Under the pieces are notes generated by a model, which did not search any database, had not been told where the DNA came from, and saw only the letters and a program-made list of their open reading frames with translations. From Hyalella azteca (Eukaryota > Arthropoda > Malacostraca > Amphipoda > Hyalellidae): a stretch of 64,000 nt of DNA. The position numbers and the translations under genes are program-made. The stretch spans positions 139,450 through 203,449 of the forward strand of contig NW_025935762.1 of assembly GCF_000764305.2 (NCBI RefSeq), read 5' to 3'. Positions 1 to 11,343 of this stretch are shown piece after piece (positions within the stretch are counted from its first letter, which is position 1; the number at the start of each line of letters is the position of its first letter).

Positions 1-1246
1 ACAAAAAGAAGGCTTTCGGATTCTTTTTGGCATTTTTAGCAATATTTTTTTCGAAGTTTTTCACTGCAGTGCGACAAACTTTTTTAGCTTGATTTCGAGC
101 TCTGGCATACAGGTTATAATCAGACTCGCTGCGAGTTCGTAAATAACGCTTGTAGGCTTCTTTCTTGGTCTTTAGCTGAGTCTTAACTGCACTGGTCATC
201 CACTGGGATTTTTTGACTCCTCCAAGTGTAATCTTGGGTACATAGGCATCAACTGCAGACATAACCGTGTCTTTGAGAAACGACCATGAATCAGCCACAT
301 TCATGTCCTTAATACAGTCCGAAATATTCGCCGCATTCACTGTTGCACGGAGTTTATCATAGTCGCCTTTCGCAAAGTTCAAAACGTTCACGCTTCCGAA
401 GCGTCTTTTCTGCACAACACTTAATATTGAAAAACAATGATTGGTGGTGGCTTTTGCCCAACGGAGCCTCGTGGCGAAGCTCATCTATCATCGATTCTTC
501 ACTAGTAAACACAAGATCTAGAATATTTGGGGTCTGTTTACCCCTTAAATGGTTTGGCTTGGTGATGTTCTGGATTAAAAATGAGTCTCGTACAGACTCC
601 AAGAACAGGGATGCTGGGTGATTCTCATCTCTTGGAGAAGATTCATCTGCCCAGTCTATGTCTGGATGGTTAAAGTCACCAACGATCAACGTATGCGACC
701 TGCTGAATGACATGCTCGGTAAAAGGCTGTTTAGTACTTTATTGTTATCAGAGGAGCTGTTAGGTGATCTGTAAATGACCCCAATGAGAAGGCTATTGAC
801 CTTGACCTTGATTAGTTCCTTCATCAAGCTTGGGCTGCTCATCCCAATATTTAGACTGGGAGCAAGATGTATGAAATGGATATTATCTGACCCCAACTCC
901 TGGAATAACTCATAAGCGTTTGAAACCGAATCAGTGTTTTGTAAAAGCTTTTTCCTGATAATATGTTGCTTGTTCTGCATTTGTTTGATGTTCCTCGGCA
1001 GGGCACTAGGGATGTTTTCTTGGGGAATTTCGCTTTTAATAACAAGGTTTCTGTAGAACGAGGAATGTTTTTTAGACAAATCTTCTGCAGCTTGAAGGAC
1101 TGAAGGCATCGTTCGAATGTGCAGGTCTCTTCCACTTTGATTTTGATTTTCTCTTTGTCCCAAATAGTGCACCTACACTTTTTTTTATCTTTCGCGTCAA
1201 TACTGTATGCGTAGCGCCGAAATTCTAGAAGTGTTTGATCTTCCAT
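1..1246 (-). mobile_element. Non-LTR retrotransposon (LINE) fragment: AP endonuclease and linker, decayed
   Basis: Read leftwards, the minus strand encodes an apurinic-type endonuclease of a LINE. Seen motifs are GVIYRSP, VGDFNHPDIDW, NILDLVFTS and the terminal KSHHQSL (the usual SDH position). It continues to the window edge through a Lys-rich linker (GGVKKSQWMTSAVKTQL) that normally joins endonuclease to reverse transcriptase. The main open stretch is 357-1172. An overlapping frame at 851-1246 carries the upstream part, so at least one frameshift is present. The reverse transcriptase lies off the left edge. Motif style fits the CR1/L2-like group, but the clade is an inference. Confidence 0.8.
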
Positions 1247-2140
1247 TTGCTGGTAATAATATTTCCTAATTTCTGGATTTCCCTTGAGTACAAAACGGCC
1301 TCTGTTCCTCCACTTAAGGCCGTCCGCTGTAAAATTTTTGACGCGTCCTCATTGCCAGAGGACGCAGATGGTTTGCGGAGAATGAAATACAGAATTTTGT
1401 AAACTTACTGTACTTCTTTTCAGTCCATCTTCACATGACGTGCTCTGCAAAACAGAGTACCATAAGAAGGCAGAACTTAAAATTAGTCTTAATAGTAACT
1501 CCTAAAGCCAAAATTTCTAAATAGCCCGGAACGAGCCTGTCCGTGTACGCGGATACTAAAAAATATTAAAACTAAAACTAATAGTTAAGCTAATGCTGGG
1601 ACTTATTCCAGCACAATTTTTTTCTTCGTCAACAGGAACGTGGAGGATGTACCAAAGCCCGTTAGTTAGGTTGATCTTCGGGTAATGGAAACACAAGTCA
1701 TCGGGCGTCTCTTGCAGGCACTTAATCACTTCATTTTTTGAGAACATGCTGAATTTTCGGCCTCCTGTTTGAGAATCGAAAAAGCTATTGACCTTATGAT
1801 GAGTTCGGGACTTCCTAGTCCCCGGTCACGCTGATGCGCCGCTTTCGTCGTCCTCCGTCTCCGAGTCTTCGTCGGATGTAACGTTGGACGTGTTCCGTCT
1901 ATTTGCCCTCCTTTGGGCCAGCTGTAAGAAGTAATATGTAACTGAAGTAATATGTAACGTAACTCATATGTAAGAGGTAATAAAAAAGTAACTGAAATTA
2001 TGCAATAGGGAATTGATCTTGATTTTGAGGAGGAGTTGAGGTTGAGGAGGCACCTATCATGACCTCTGGTATGAAAAATGAATGTTTTAATTGCTGCTGC
2101 TACCAGGATTACATTTTCTGATCGTATATTCAAGTACTTT
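1247..2140 (-). other. Possible decayed 5' part of the same minus-strand LINE
   Basis: Short minus-strand open stretches occur (1556-1747, containing PKINLTNGLWYILHVPVDEE, and an acidic Asp/Glu/Ser tail near 1830-1900). They could be ORF1 remnants of the LINE on the left, because they sit directly upstream on the same strand. No domain is recognisable and no boundary was found, so this is a guess from position. Confidence 0.2.
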
Positions 2141-2880
2141 ACAACTCAGATGCAAGATTTTTTGTTGATTTGAAATAATCAGACATACAACTACTACTCC
2201 TAGAGCTTTCTATCCATTTCCCTAAACGCCACATTCCAGCAAGATATATCAACATTCATTTAATTTCTAACAAATATACGCAATAGTGACAGATAATTCC
2301 ATATGTTTTTACGCTTTGTCAATTTGGGTCCTCTGTCACACAGCATTTTTGTGAGATGGAAATTCCAATTCTGCATACAGCCTGATGCATGCATCTAACA
2401 TTACTTGGCTTGACCTACCATCGTTGGATTGATAAAAACCTAACTATTATAGATAGGAGAGAGACTAAGAGACTGATTAAAATTTTATGATTATATTGAT
2501 AACGGCCTCCGGACAATTGGAAATTATCGGTCATGCAAGGCCTATTTAACAATGTAAACAACTTTTGAGGAACTATCTTTATCTTTGTTGAGACAACAGC
2601 TATAAAGACAGAGCTATTGAGAAAGGCAACCGCGGGGACGCGTGACGACCGCTAGCTGTAGTACGGTTTGTGTCAACAATACGGCCGCGAAGCTTTCACG
2701 TAAGGAACGGTCGTTTAGGACAGTCTTACTACTCAACGGAAATGAGTATCAGATCAACATTTCTGGTAAATCAGAAATTTGAGTGATTTAAACTGATGGA
2801 TTTCCAACTTTGATTGTATTACCCTTTTCTTGTGCTAAAGATTTTGTATTACTAGAGATTTAAAATTTGCATACCTATCG
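2141..2880. other. No recognisable feature
   Basis: AT-rich sequence. I see no gene, repeat or terminal inverted repeat that I can support. Confidence 0.5.
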
Positions 2881-2882
2881 AC

Positions 2883-4496
2883 ATGAACGCTCCATTGATT
2901 GCATTGTTGTGTGAATTCAGGGCCCCGGGCCCTAATGGTTTTCCCTCACTCATCTTGGCGGCGGCGGCAAGAGAACTAGCAGAACCTGTTTCACTTTTGT
3001 TTGCACGTTCACTGGCAGACGGAAAATGGAAGCAAGCAACAGTTACACCGGTCTTTAAGAAGGGCAGCAGAGCATTGGCTAGCAACTATAGACCTATCAG
3101 TCTCACTTGTATCATGTGTAAAGTGATGGAACAGTTGGTGAGGTCACAAATATTGGAACGCCTGTTGCGTAATAACCTGATTAGCGAAAGTCAGCATGGT
3201 TTTGTCCCAGGTCGATCGTGCATCACTCAGCTACTCGAGGTTATGGACATCTGAACCAGGGTTGTCGACGAGGGTGGGAGGGTTGACGTAATTTACATGG
3301 ATTACCAGAAAGCATTCGACTCTGTTCCGCATCGTCGGCTACTGGCGAAGATTTCGGCACTTGGGATAAGAGGGAAGGTGCTGGAGTGGATGAGGGACTT
3401 TTTATCTGGAAGGAAACAGACAGTTGTAGTCAATGGAAACAGGTCGGAAGAAGCCGATGTCTGCAGCGGTGTTCCTCAATGCTCTGTTCTTGGTCCGATT
3501 CTCTTCGTCATGTACATTAATGACCTGCCGCAGCAAGTAAAGACGAACGTGCGCATGTTTGCAGACGACACTAAGCTATTTGCTAGAACTGATACCAGAG
3601 AGGGCACCGTGTGTCTCCAGGAAGACTTGGACCGGCTTCAGGATTGGTCTGACAAATGGCTGCTGAAGTTCCACCCAGAAAAGTGTAGCGTTATCAAGCT
3701 GGGTGTACAGAAGTCGGAAGGAAAATATTTTATGAGAAAGGGACAGGAACAGCAGCTTGAACTGAGGGAAAGTGGGGTGGAGAGGGACTTGGGAGTGATG
3801 ATGGACTCTGGGCTGGTTTTCAAGGAGCACGTGGCCTATTGCACCGCCAAAGCAAACAAGGTAGTCGGCATAATTCGCAGGTCATTTGACCATCTGACTG
3901 AGCATACATTTGTACAACTGTATAAAAGTCTAGTCCGTCCGCTGCTGGAGTACGGACACTGTGTCTGGCAACCATACCATAAAACCCTGTGCAGCGACAT
4001 TGAGGATGTGCAAAGGCGGGCAACGAAGCTCCTGGGTTCACTGAGGGACAAGCCTTACCCCGAGAGGCTGCGGTTGCTGAAACTACCTTGTCTGGAACAC
4101 CGACGCTTGCGCGGCGACATGATCGAGGTTTACAAATACCTGCACGGGTACTACAGCGTTCAGCACCCAACGTTCATTAAGGCCACTACAACGCGACTCA
4201 GGGGTCACTCCATGAAGCTGTATAAGAGCAAATATCGGCTTAACGTGAGAGGAAACTTCATTTCGCACAGGATTGTCGACTCGTGGAATGGCCTGCCTGA
4301 TAGTGTGGTCTCGGCTACATCTGTGAACTCTTTTAAAAACTTACTTGACCATCACTGGAGGGACCTGCCATCACTATATAAGCCAGAATGCCAGAATTAG
4401 GGTCCTGCATTGAATTGGGTTGGCTTCGACTTTGGGGAGATTAACAGGCCTTGCTAGAGGCCTCAACCATCCGACGAGTTCAAGTTCAAGTTCAAG
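2883..4496 (+). mobile_element. CR1-like LINE, 5'-truncated reverse transcriptase with 3' end
   Basis: The element starts inside the reverse transcriptase (APGPNGFPSLI) and runs through SNYRPISLT, SQHGFVPGRSC, VIYMDYQKAFDSVPH, the catalytic FADD block and a C-terminal region ending RIVDSWNGLPDSVVSA. A TGA at 3252-3254 interrupts an otherwise continuous frame, exactly where LINE homologues have Trp. The copy is therefore dead, though most of it is open (3297-4400). The 3' UTR contains an AGGCC/GGCCT hairpin at 4446-4463 and ends in a short TTCAAG repeat at about 4476-4496, a tail typical of CR1-type elements. Loss of the 5' end is usual for LINE insertions. Confidence 0.88.
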
Positions 4497-4954
4497 AATT
4501 ATGTTATTTATGCATTCGTTTGCTTGATATTTTGAAACGCAATTAAGATTATTTCTCAGTAATCATCGCAACGCATGACATTTATTTACGACCAGCTTAA
4601 CAATATTTCCATATTAGTGACTATGCATGTAAACATGTATTGTCAGTCTTGTAAATTAGTAAAAGCCACACAAGCACCAAACAAGCACATTGAAAGCTGA
4701 GTGGACTGCAAAGTGTGTGGGTAGGGGGAGCGGGATGTTTATCGTGGACCCACAGAAGATTTATAGCCATAGAACAGACCTTCGTCCGAACTATGACAAA
4801 GTAGGGATAAAATCTCGATTAACTCTACGGAAAATAACACCATAAACAAGATTCAGAAATGCTTGGTATAGCGATCAATGAAGAATAAAGAGTTAAACCA
4901 ACTGGTATCGCGAAAATGTTGATTGTGATTGATTCACCTTAAAATAATGTGATT
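4497..4954. other. No recognisable feature
   Basis: No coding potential or repeat structure seen until the tandem array that starts near 4955. Confidence 0.45.
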
Positions 4955-5425
4955 GATTCACGTTATTTCATCACTCCGCACTCGCTGGGTTGAATATTTT
5001 CTGAGATATAAGCGTTGATGTAGTTAAACCGTACGAGGTCGTTTAGCGCTAAGCACTATTGGCGAGTGCTAAATGTTGTGGTCGAGCGCGGAGTGATTAT
5101 TTACAGTGAATAAGTAATTGATTCACGTTATTTCATCACTCCGCACTCTCTGGGTTGAATATTTTTTGAGATATAAGCGTTGAAGTAGTTAAACCGCAAG
5201 TGGGCGTTTTGCGCTAAGCACTATTGGCGAGTGCTAAATGTTGTGGTCGAGTGCGGAGTGATTATTTACAGTGAATAAGTAATTGATTCACGTTATTTCA
5301 TCACTCCGCACTCTCTGGGTTGAATATTTCCTGAGATGTAAGCGTTGAAGTCGTTAAACCGTAAGAGGTCGTTTTGCGCTAAGCACTATTGGCGAGTGCT
5401 AAATGTTGTGGTCGAGTGCGGAGTT
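4955..5425. repeat. Three tandem copies of a 165-bp unit with MITE-like inverted ends
   Basis: Units start at 4955, 5120 and 5285, giving a constant 165-bp period. Each contains a body of about 130 bp bounded by inverted repeats: ATCACTCCGCACTC on the left and its complement, GAGTGCGGAGTGAT, on the right. The second copy is exact; the third has a degraded right end. An internal CGCTAAGCACTATTGGCGAG segment is also partly palindromic. This looks like a foldback element or MITE that became a short satellite array. Confidence 0.75.
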
Positions 5426-5699
5426 TTACTGATAGTGCTGTGTGGTGGTTTAAATTAAAATATGATTGATTGATTTCCGCCTTGTTTATACAAGATGCTT
5501 TTATAGTCGTAAGATTCGACTGTTCAAACCAAGATAAGGCAATAAGTTTAATTGTATGAGCATAAGTATAGTGCCGTTTTAAGCATATGTTATTTGTCAG
5601 ATTTTTAAATTTTTTTGATTTGTGGAACACAAAAAGGGGATATGCGTAGTTTGAGTGCCAAATTTTTCAACATAGGATAATGAAAAACGTTACTTTACT
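5426..5699. other. No recognisable feature
   Basis: Nothing supported in this AT-rich stretch. Confidence 0.4.
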
Positions 5700-7505
5700 T
5701 CTTGGCAAATTCGCGGAATTCGTTCAGCCGCGGCGTTCCATCGATCAATAGTTCGACAGTGCGCGCACTGCTTGGAGGGGAAGACATCGCAAAACGGGAG
5801 CAGCACCTCATTATCGGGGCGTTATCTGCATTCCTCGCAAGCACTGGAAGATTGGAAACCCTGTGAGGTCACAATAATTAAAGCAAACAATGAGGCCCCA
5901 ACTGATAATGCAACTACAAGTCTGAAATAAATTGTCATGTCCAGGTGTGACAACCGACCTGTGTGAGGTCATTTACTACACCTCGCTCAAAGAAGACATC
6001 ATCATCATCATCAATAGTTCGCCACTTCAGCGACTTCAGCGTCTTCAGCTTTTACTACCACATGCATTGCCCATAACACTCTCAGACCAAGAACTGAAAC
6101 AGATAATCTCAACTGACTCAACACACTATCACTCACAATGGCAATATCAGTGGCAAAACTCCACCGCTAAACTGCTTCCTTACAAAAACACACTTGGCCC
6201 ATCTCCCTATCTTAATCTGGACCTCAAACGATCACATCAAGTACCACTGACATGTCTGCGCCTGGGAGCAACTCGGCTCACCCATGCTCACCTTTTTACG
6301 GGACAACAGCCTGCTCACTGCCCCTCCTGTGACCAAAGATGGACTACTGCTCATCTACTACTGGAATGCCCTGTGCTGCAGCAGCCAAGACAGCCCCTGG
6401 ACCATAGTGGCAAACCAGAGCTTTTTTAGAATCAGTTCATTTTTAATATCCTCATTTACTCAAGATTTAAACCAATTTCTTATGTATGATAATGCTGGTA
6501 TCCAGGATACTTTATTGGTCTACTTATAGGACTCAAAAATATGACACATTGAAGATGTACAATCTGTTCAGGTTTGCTATCAGCCTATCACTAACATCAA
6601 GAGCACAATACACAACAGGATTCTGGGACCAAAAGTAAACATGAATGCTGACGTTAAACAATCTACTTGCTGCCAGAAGAACTTCCAAACAGGGAAGTTG
6701 GTGCGATTTCCGCATACATCGCAGAGCACGTCGCATTTCCCGATGCCGATTAGATTTTAAATGGTAAATGTTGTAGCAGGTGAACTAAAATATTGCTAGG
6801 GTAAACGCGGTAATATTTATTTCATTTATTTCATTAACTGGACTAATTAACATTGAGTCCAGTTAATGAAACTTGAGGGAGAGTCTAAAAACTCTGCTTT
6901 GCCACTACCTACAAACATAGTGACAAACCAGAGATTTTTTAGAATCAGTTCATTTTTAATTTCCTCATCTACTCAAGATTTGAACCAATTTCTTATGTAT
7001 GATAATGCTGGTATCCATGATACTTTACTTGTCTACTTATAGGACTCAAAAATGAACTTGAGGGAGAGTCTAAAAAACTCTCTGCTTTGCCACTAGGCAC
7101 TATGCGCGGTATATTCCGACATCGTAGGTAATTCCGTCACCTCTCCAGCTTTTCCTTTATATTAAGCTTTGTTTTAGTTCCATGCGTTTGTTGATGGTTG
7201 AAATGGTGACATCATGCATTTTCGAGTCAAAATACTGCCAAAACACTAGGTCATGGCCATCTAGTGGGAAAATATTGAGATCCAAAGAGAGACAATGCAT
7301 GACACGTGGTGGAGAGAGTCAGCGGCGTTCATACGGTAAACACCTTACGATTGTGCTCTGTGATTACTGAATTACCTTTGAGATAAAACTTACATTTTCT
7401 TCCGTAATTAACGTAAAACTTAAATACCTCAACATCCATCAACTTGATATTGAATTCGCTTTTCTATATACTACCACTACGGGTATATAACTTAAGTGTC
7501 TGATT
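5700..7505 (+). mobile_element. I/Jockey-group LINE, 3' end (C-terminal ORF2 plus 3' UTR)
   Basis: The open frame 5932-6429 encodes the C-terminal tail of a LINE ORF2, recognised from RLGATRLTHAHLF followed by a zinc-knuckle-like CPSCDQRWTTAHLLLECPVL. The rest is 3' UTR. Its end (about 7305-7500, with CGGCGTTCATACGG and ATTGTGCTCTGTGA) closely matches the 3' end of the next LINE at 14.70-14.89 kb, so the two are related families or copies. A segment of about 135 bp is duplicated inside it (6405-6541 and 6919-7055). Confidence 0.7.
6405..7055 (+). repeat. Imperfect direct repeat (about 135 bp, two copies) in LINE 3' UTR
   Basis: Copies at about 6405-6541 and 6919-7055 share long runs such as ATGTATGATAATGCTGGTAT and CTTATAGGACTCAAAAAT. 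The motif GAACTTGAGGGAGAGTCTAA also occurs twice (near 6869 and 7055). This suggests an internal duplication or two nested 3' ends of the same family. Confidence 0.8.
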
Positions 7506-7849
7506 TCATTTTTGCGAACCCGGCTGGCTTTCTCGCCACTCCCCCCTCCTCTTCTCTTCATGAGAAGAGGCAGTAGGTAGGAGCAGGCCTGCAAGCCAGC
7601 TACAATCAACTATTTTTTTTTATATTCTTTTATTGGTTTGTTATCATTTAATTTGATTATTATACATTTGTTTGTTGTACTTGTATTGTATTTTCCATTA
7701 ACTGATCCATTTTTCAATGCTATCATATTATGTAAAATTTAGTTTCTCTGTCATTAACCCCCTGTCATTTTGACTAGATTTCTGTGTAAGCATTACTAAA
7801 ATCCCTGTGAAAAGCATATTTATTATTTATTTATTTAAGCATTATTCTC

Positions 7850-8990
7850 TTGAAATTGTACAAAAATACTAGCACCATGTCAGAATTAAGCTCTGATGCG
7901 CCAGAAGATGAAGAGGACATAGTGCCTGCAACACCAACGCAAGACACACCAGCTACCAATGTGCAAGTGACAGTGACAGGGCAACCTGGAATTATGCTAC
8001 CAAAAGATTTGGAAAGCCTGACACAACTACCAAATGTGCTTGATGTTGATGATGACCTTTTTGCTGGAACTGGCACAAACCAGGCATCACAACTTGGAAG
8101 CTCCAGAAATCGGAAGCGGCAAAAAAGTACTGAATCTGAAGAAGAACTATATGACTTATTAAATTCAACCAGTGTCATCCAAAAACTTACCAGACCATCA
8201 GAAAATCTCAAGAAGCTCAGATCCTTTCCCTCAAACTCAACTGTTCAGTCATCTGGGAATGAAAACACTGTTCTAATTAAGCAGAAGTCTCTGGACACAA
8301 GCAAAATTTCTCTGAATCCAATTTTAGTGCCAACAGAACTAAACAAAATAATTCAAGAGACATCAATCAAAGATGTGCGCATAAATAAAAGGAGAAACAT
8401 CATAGCAGTTGAATTCAAAACTAATGAAGAAGCAGCAATGAAAACCCTACTCTCTACCACTAAACTTGGAAAATGGCAAGTTGAATGCTACCAACCATCA
8501 TCTGACATGGGAAAAATATGCTCTGGGGTACAAATATGGCACTATCTCCAGAGATTACTTACAGCCAAGTGACCAAGTCAACAATGCCACAATTATCAAA
8601 TAATGGAATCACAAATGCAGTTGCAGAAAAACCTTTGATGGAAGAGGAAGCAACAGCCACCCTCACCAACCTGATTAGAAGTGAAATACAGAAGCTCAGC
8701 ATATCTATCTGCAAGTTTCTGAAAGAGATTGTACTGACAGATTTCTCAAACTGCTGACCATAAGTGCAACCAGGAAACACTTTGGCTGTGGTGTTGCTGA
8801 GGCCTTGCTGGGGGAGCTGCATGCAGAGACCACCATTACTGAAGAACCTGCTTCAACTTTGGCAACCTTCACAGCAGTTTGCTCATCCACCTGTCCTGGC
8901 CCATCAAGCATGGTCACTGATGAACAACTGAGATCCTCGCAGAAGAGACAAACCAAGACAGCTAGAAACTCCAAAAAGAAGAAGACTTAA
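7850..8990 (+). pseudogene. LINE ORF1 (Gag-like nucleic-acid-binding protein), frameshifted
   Basis: The first frame (7850-8572) begins with an acidic, Ser/Thr-rich region and continues into a segment that may be an RRM-like or other RNA-binding fold (TSIKDVRINKRRNIIAVEF, EEAAMKTLLS). After shifts, later frames at 8518-8757 and 8805-8990 carry the rest, ending in a Lys-rich tail (SKKKKT). It lies directly before the endonuclease start at 8992. The assignment as ORF1 rests mainly on this position. No zinc knuckle was found. Confidence 0.65.
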
Positions 8991-8991
8991 A

Positions 8992-9713
8992 ATGGCCCAT
9001 TCAAATTTTAATTCTGTTCAGCGACCTAATGCACAAGAGTCCCAATTTGAAATTTATCAGTTAAACTGCAACGGTCTGAAAGGCAAAGTATCAGAGCTGA
9101 AGATCTACATTTACACCAAAAAACCAGAAATAGTGTGTTTGTGTGAAACCTGGCTGAAAAGGAATGAGCCCAAATTTCATGGGTATCAAACCTTATGGCT
9201 GCACCAATTGGGAGAGGAGGGGGGCATGGGAATTTTAATCAGGGAGGATGTTACTTTTAAACCAAAACAAGTGATCCCATTTCCAACTGGTTTCTTGGAG
9301 TGTCAGTCCATTGAAATATACACCAACTCTGACAGCATCAACATTCTGAATGTCTATAACCCCTGCAAAAATGTTTCACTAGAGGAACTCCAGCATTACA
9401 CTAATCAGCTCGGAAATAGTTTTATTCTCATTGGCGACCTAAATGGACACTTGCCCCTGTGGGATTCCCGAAACAGATACAACCTCACCGGCCGGAGCAT
9501 TGAAAAGTTAGTTGAAACACGCAATCTTATACTGCTTTACAACGCAGACACTCCTACTTACATTGATAATCGTAGTGGCTCAACTTCATGTCTGGACCTA
9601 TGCATAACAACTCATGATCTGGGGGTCACCAGGGAACTGCATTGTGGCAGTGATATAGGCAGGGATCACTTTCCCTTGGAGATCACCTTTGGCTTTGGGT
9701 GTGCAAAGCGAAG
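8992..9713 (+). pseudogene. LINE ORF2 N-terminus: apurinic-type endonuclease
   Basis: This is a clear LINE endonuclease. Diagnostic motifs in order are YQLNCNGLKGKVSEL, IVCLCETWLK (catalytic Glu), MGILIREDV, ILNVYNP, ILIGDLNGHLPLWDS (Asp/Asn pair), SGSTSCLDLCI and SDIGRDHFPLEI (terminal DH). Homologues nick target DNA to prime reverse transcription. The frame is open up to the inserted transposon, whose first bases add a false tail (TVKWGYFDRW) to the reading frame. Confidence 0.88.
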
Positions 9714-11343
9714 TACCGTAAAATGGGGTTACTTTGACCGGTGGGGTAACTTTGACCACTTTTCATTTTTTTAACAAAAACCCCTCAAAACTCAAAAACG
9801 ATTTGACATAGAAAAATTTTGTCAATGGCCATCAAAGGCCTAATGCTGAGGCTATGTAACACAATAGAAAGATTTAAAAAGTTTGCATATCTAATAGGTT
9901 AAAAAATTAATAATGTGTCCCACGAAAAAGAGCTATTATTTAAAGCCTGTCAGAGTACCCCCTCCAATTTTTTTATTTTTTTGGTAAAATAACTCCAGGT
10001 TTTGATGCATTGTACCACCCAGTGTGGAATTCTAGAGGGATATTAAATTAACCAGTACACATAGCATATTGGAAAGCAGGACCTGAAAGGTTGGAAAGTC
10101 CAGGAACTTTCCACTTCCAGTCCATTTTATTATATACATTATACATATCCTATCACTTTTCAACTGTGATTGGTTTATGGGATTGTGATTGTAGCCCTTT
10201 CCAGCTTTCCAGCTGTGATTGGTTAATGAAATTGTAATGTTATCTGCTTTCTAGCTGTGATTGGTTGCTGGGGATGCTTTCAAGCTGTGATTGGTTGATG
10301 GGGATGCTTTCCAGCTGTGATTGGTTGCTGGGGATGCTTTCAAGCTGTGATTGGTTGATGGGGATGCTTTCCAGCTGTGATTGGTTGTGCCCATAAGCCC
10401 CGCCCCCAAATATGGTATATGTACTACAGTACTGGTTAACTAAAAAATTAACTTAAACTTGATCATTGCAAACAAAAAGCCTGGAAAAATTTCAAAAAAT
10501 CCATTAAATAAAAGAAAAATAGAGAATATCTATCAAACAAGAGACATTCAAACAATTTTATAACAAATCTGAGGTACTATACAACTGAAACAGTTTGTCC
10601 ACTTTTGATCCTCCTTTTCATTTATAGTCAGTCACCTGGCAGAGCACTGTATCTAAGGAAAGCATTCCACCTTGGGTGGAAAGCTTTTTTATAAGTGAAC
10701 CTCCATTTCTAGAATTCCACCCTGGTACCACCTAATGGTACAATGCACCGGCCATTTACCACCTAATGACAGCCGTGCCGGGGTAACATTGACCGGCTTG
10801 GAAATTAAGTTGAAATTACCATAGGTACCTATATAACATATTTTATGTTTGATACACCTATTAATGTTTTTTTCTTTATGTTTCAGACTCTACAGAGTCT
10901 TATATATGGTAATTTTAACTTAATTTCCAAACTGGTCAATGTTACCCCTTCATGGCTGCCATTAGGTGGTCACATTTCGCCCATTGGGGGCGGCGCCCCC
11001 CTTTTGCAAACTATGACACTTTCCTAAAATTTGTCTTTTGCATATGTAACTAGAAGAGTTCTACTACAATGCACCACAACCTGGAGTTATTTGGAGTTAT
11101 TCTACCAAAAAATAAAATTGATTTTACCACCCGGTCAAAGAAACCCCAAGAGCTGGGGTAACAATGACCATCACTTTTTTTTAAATTACGTCAAAACTAT
11201 GAGAGGCAGGAGCCAGCAATTTATGGTAAGTAAAGCTAGAGTATAGACCTGTATTTTGCATGTTTCAATTTAAGTTTAACTTATCTAGTAAAAAATGGCA
11301 TCATTTTGAAAAAAAGTGGTCAAAGTTACCCCATTTTACGGTA
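9714..11343. mobile_element. Non-autonomous TIR DNA transposon, TA target site, nested in the LINE
   Basis: The left end reads TA-CCGTAAAATGGGGTTACT and the right end is its complement, differing by one base in about 26, followed by TA. TA flanks suggest the Tc1/mariner side of DNA transposons. No transposase is visible. The motif GGGGTAAC...TGACC recurs inside near the ends and at about 10,785 and 10,935 in opposite orientations, plus 11,155, and may be a transposase-binding site. The insertion separates the LINE endonuclease from its linker, so it is younger than the LINE. Confidence 0.85.
10161..10390 (+). repeat. 30-bp minisatellite inside the nested transposon
   Basis: Units share CAGCTGTGATTGGTTG and GGGGATGCTTT, with an exact 30-bp step from about 10,240 to 10,390 and looser copies before. 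Each carries a CCAAT-box-like ATTGG. Confidence 0.85.

Noticed and set aside
3576..4268. Minus-strand open frames inside the reverse transcriptase region
   Set aside because: Shadows of the plus-strand LINE frame; no domain match.
7851..8211. Minus-strand Ser/Cys-rich ORF of 126 residues
   Set aside because: Antisense to LINE ORF1; composition is explained by the sense strand.
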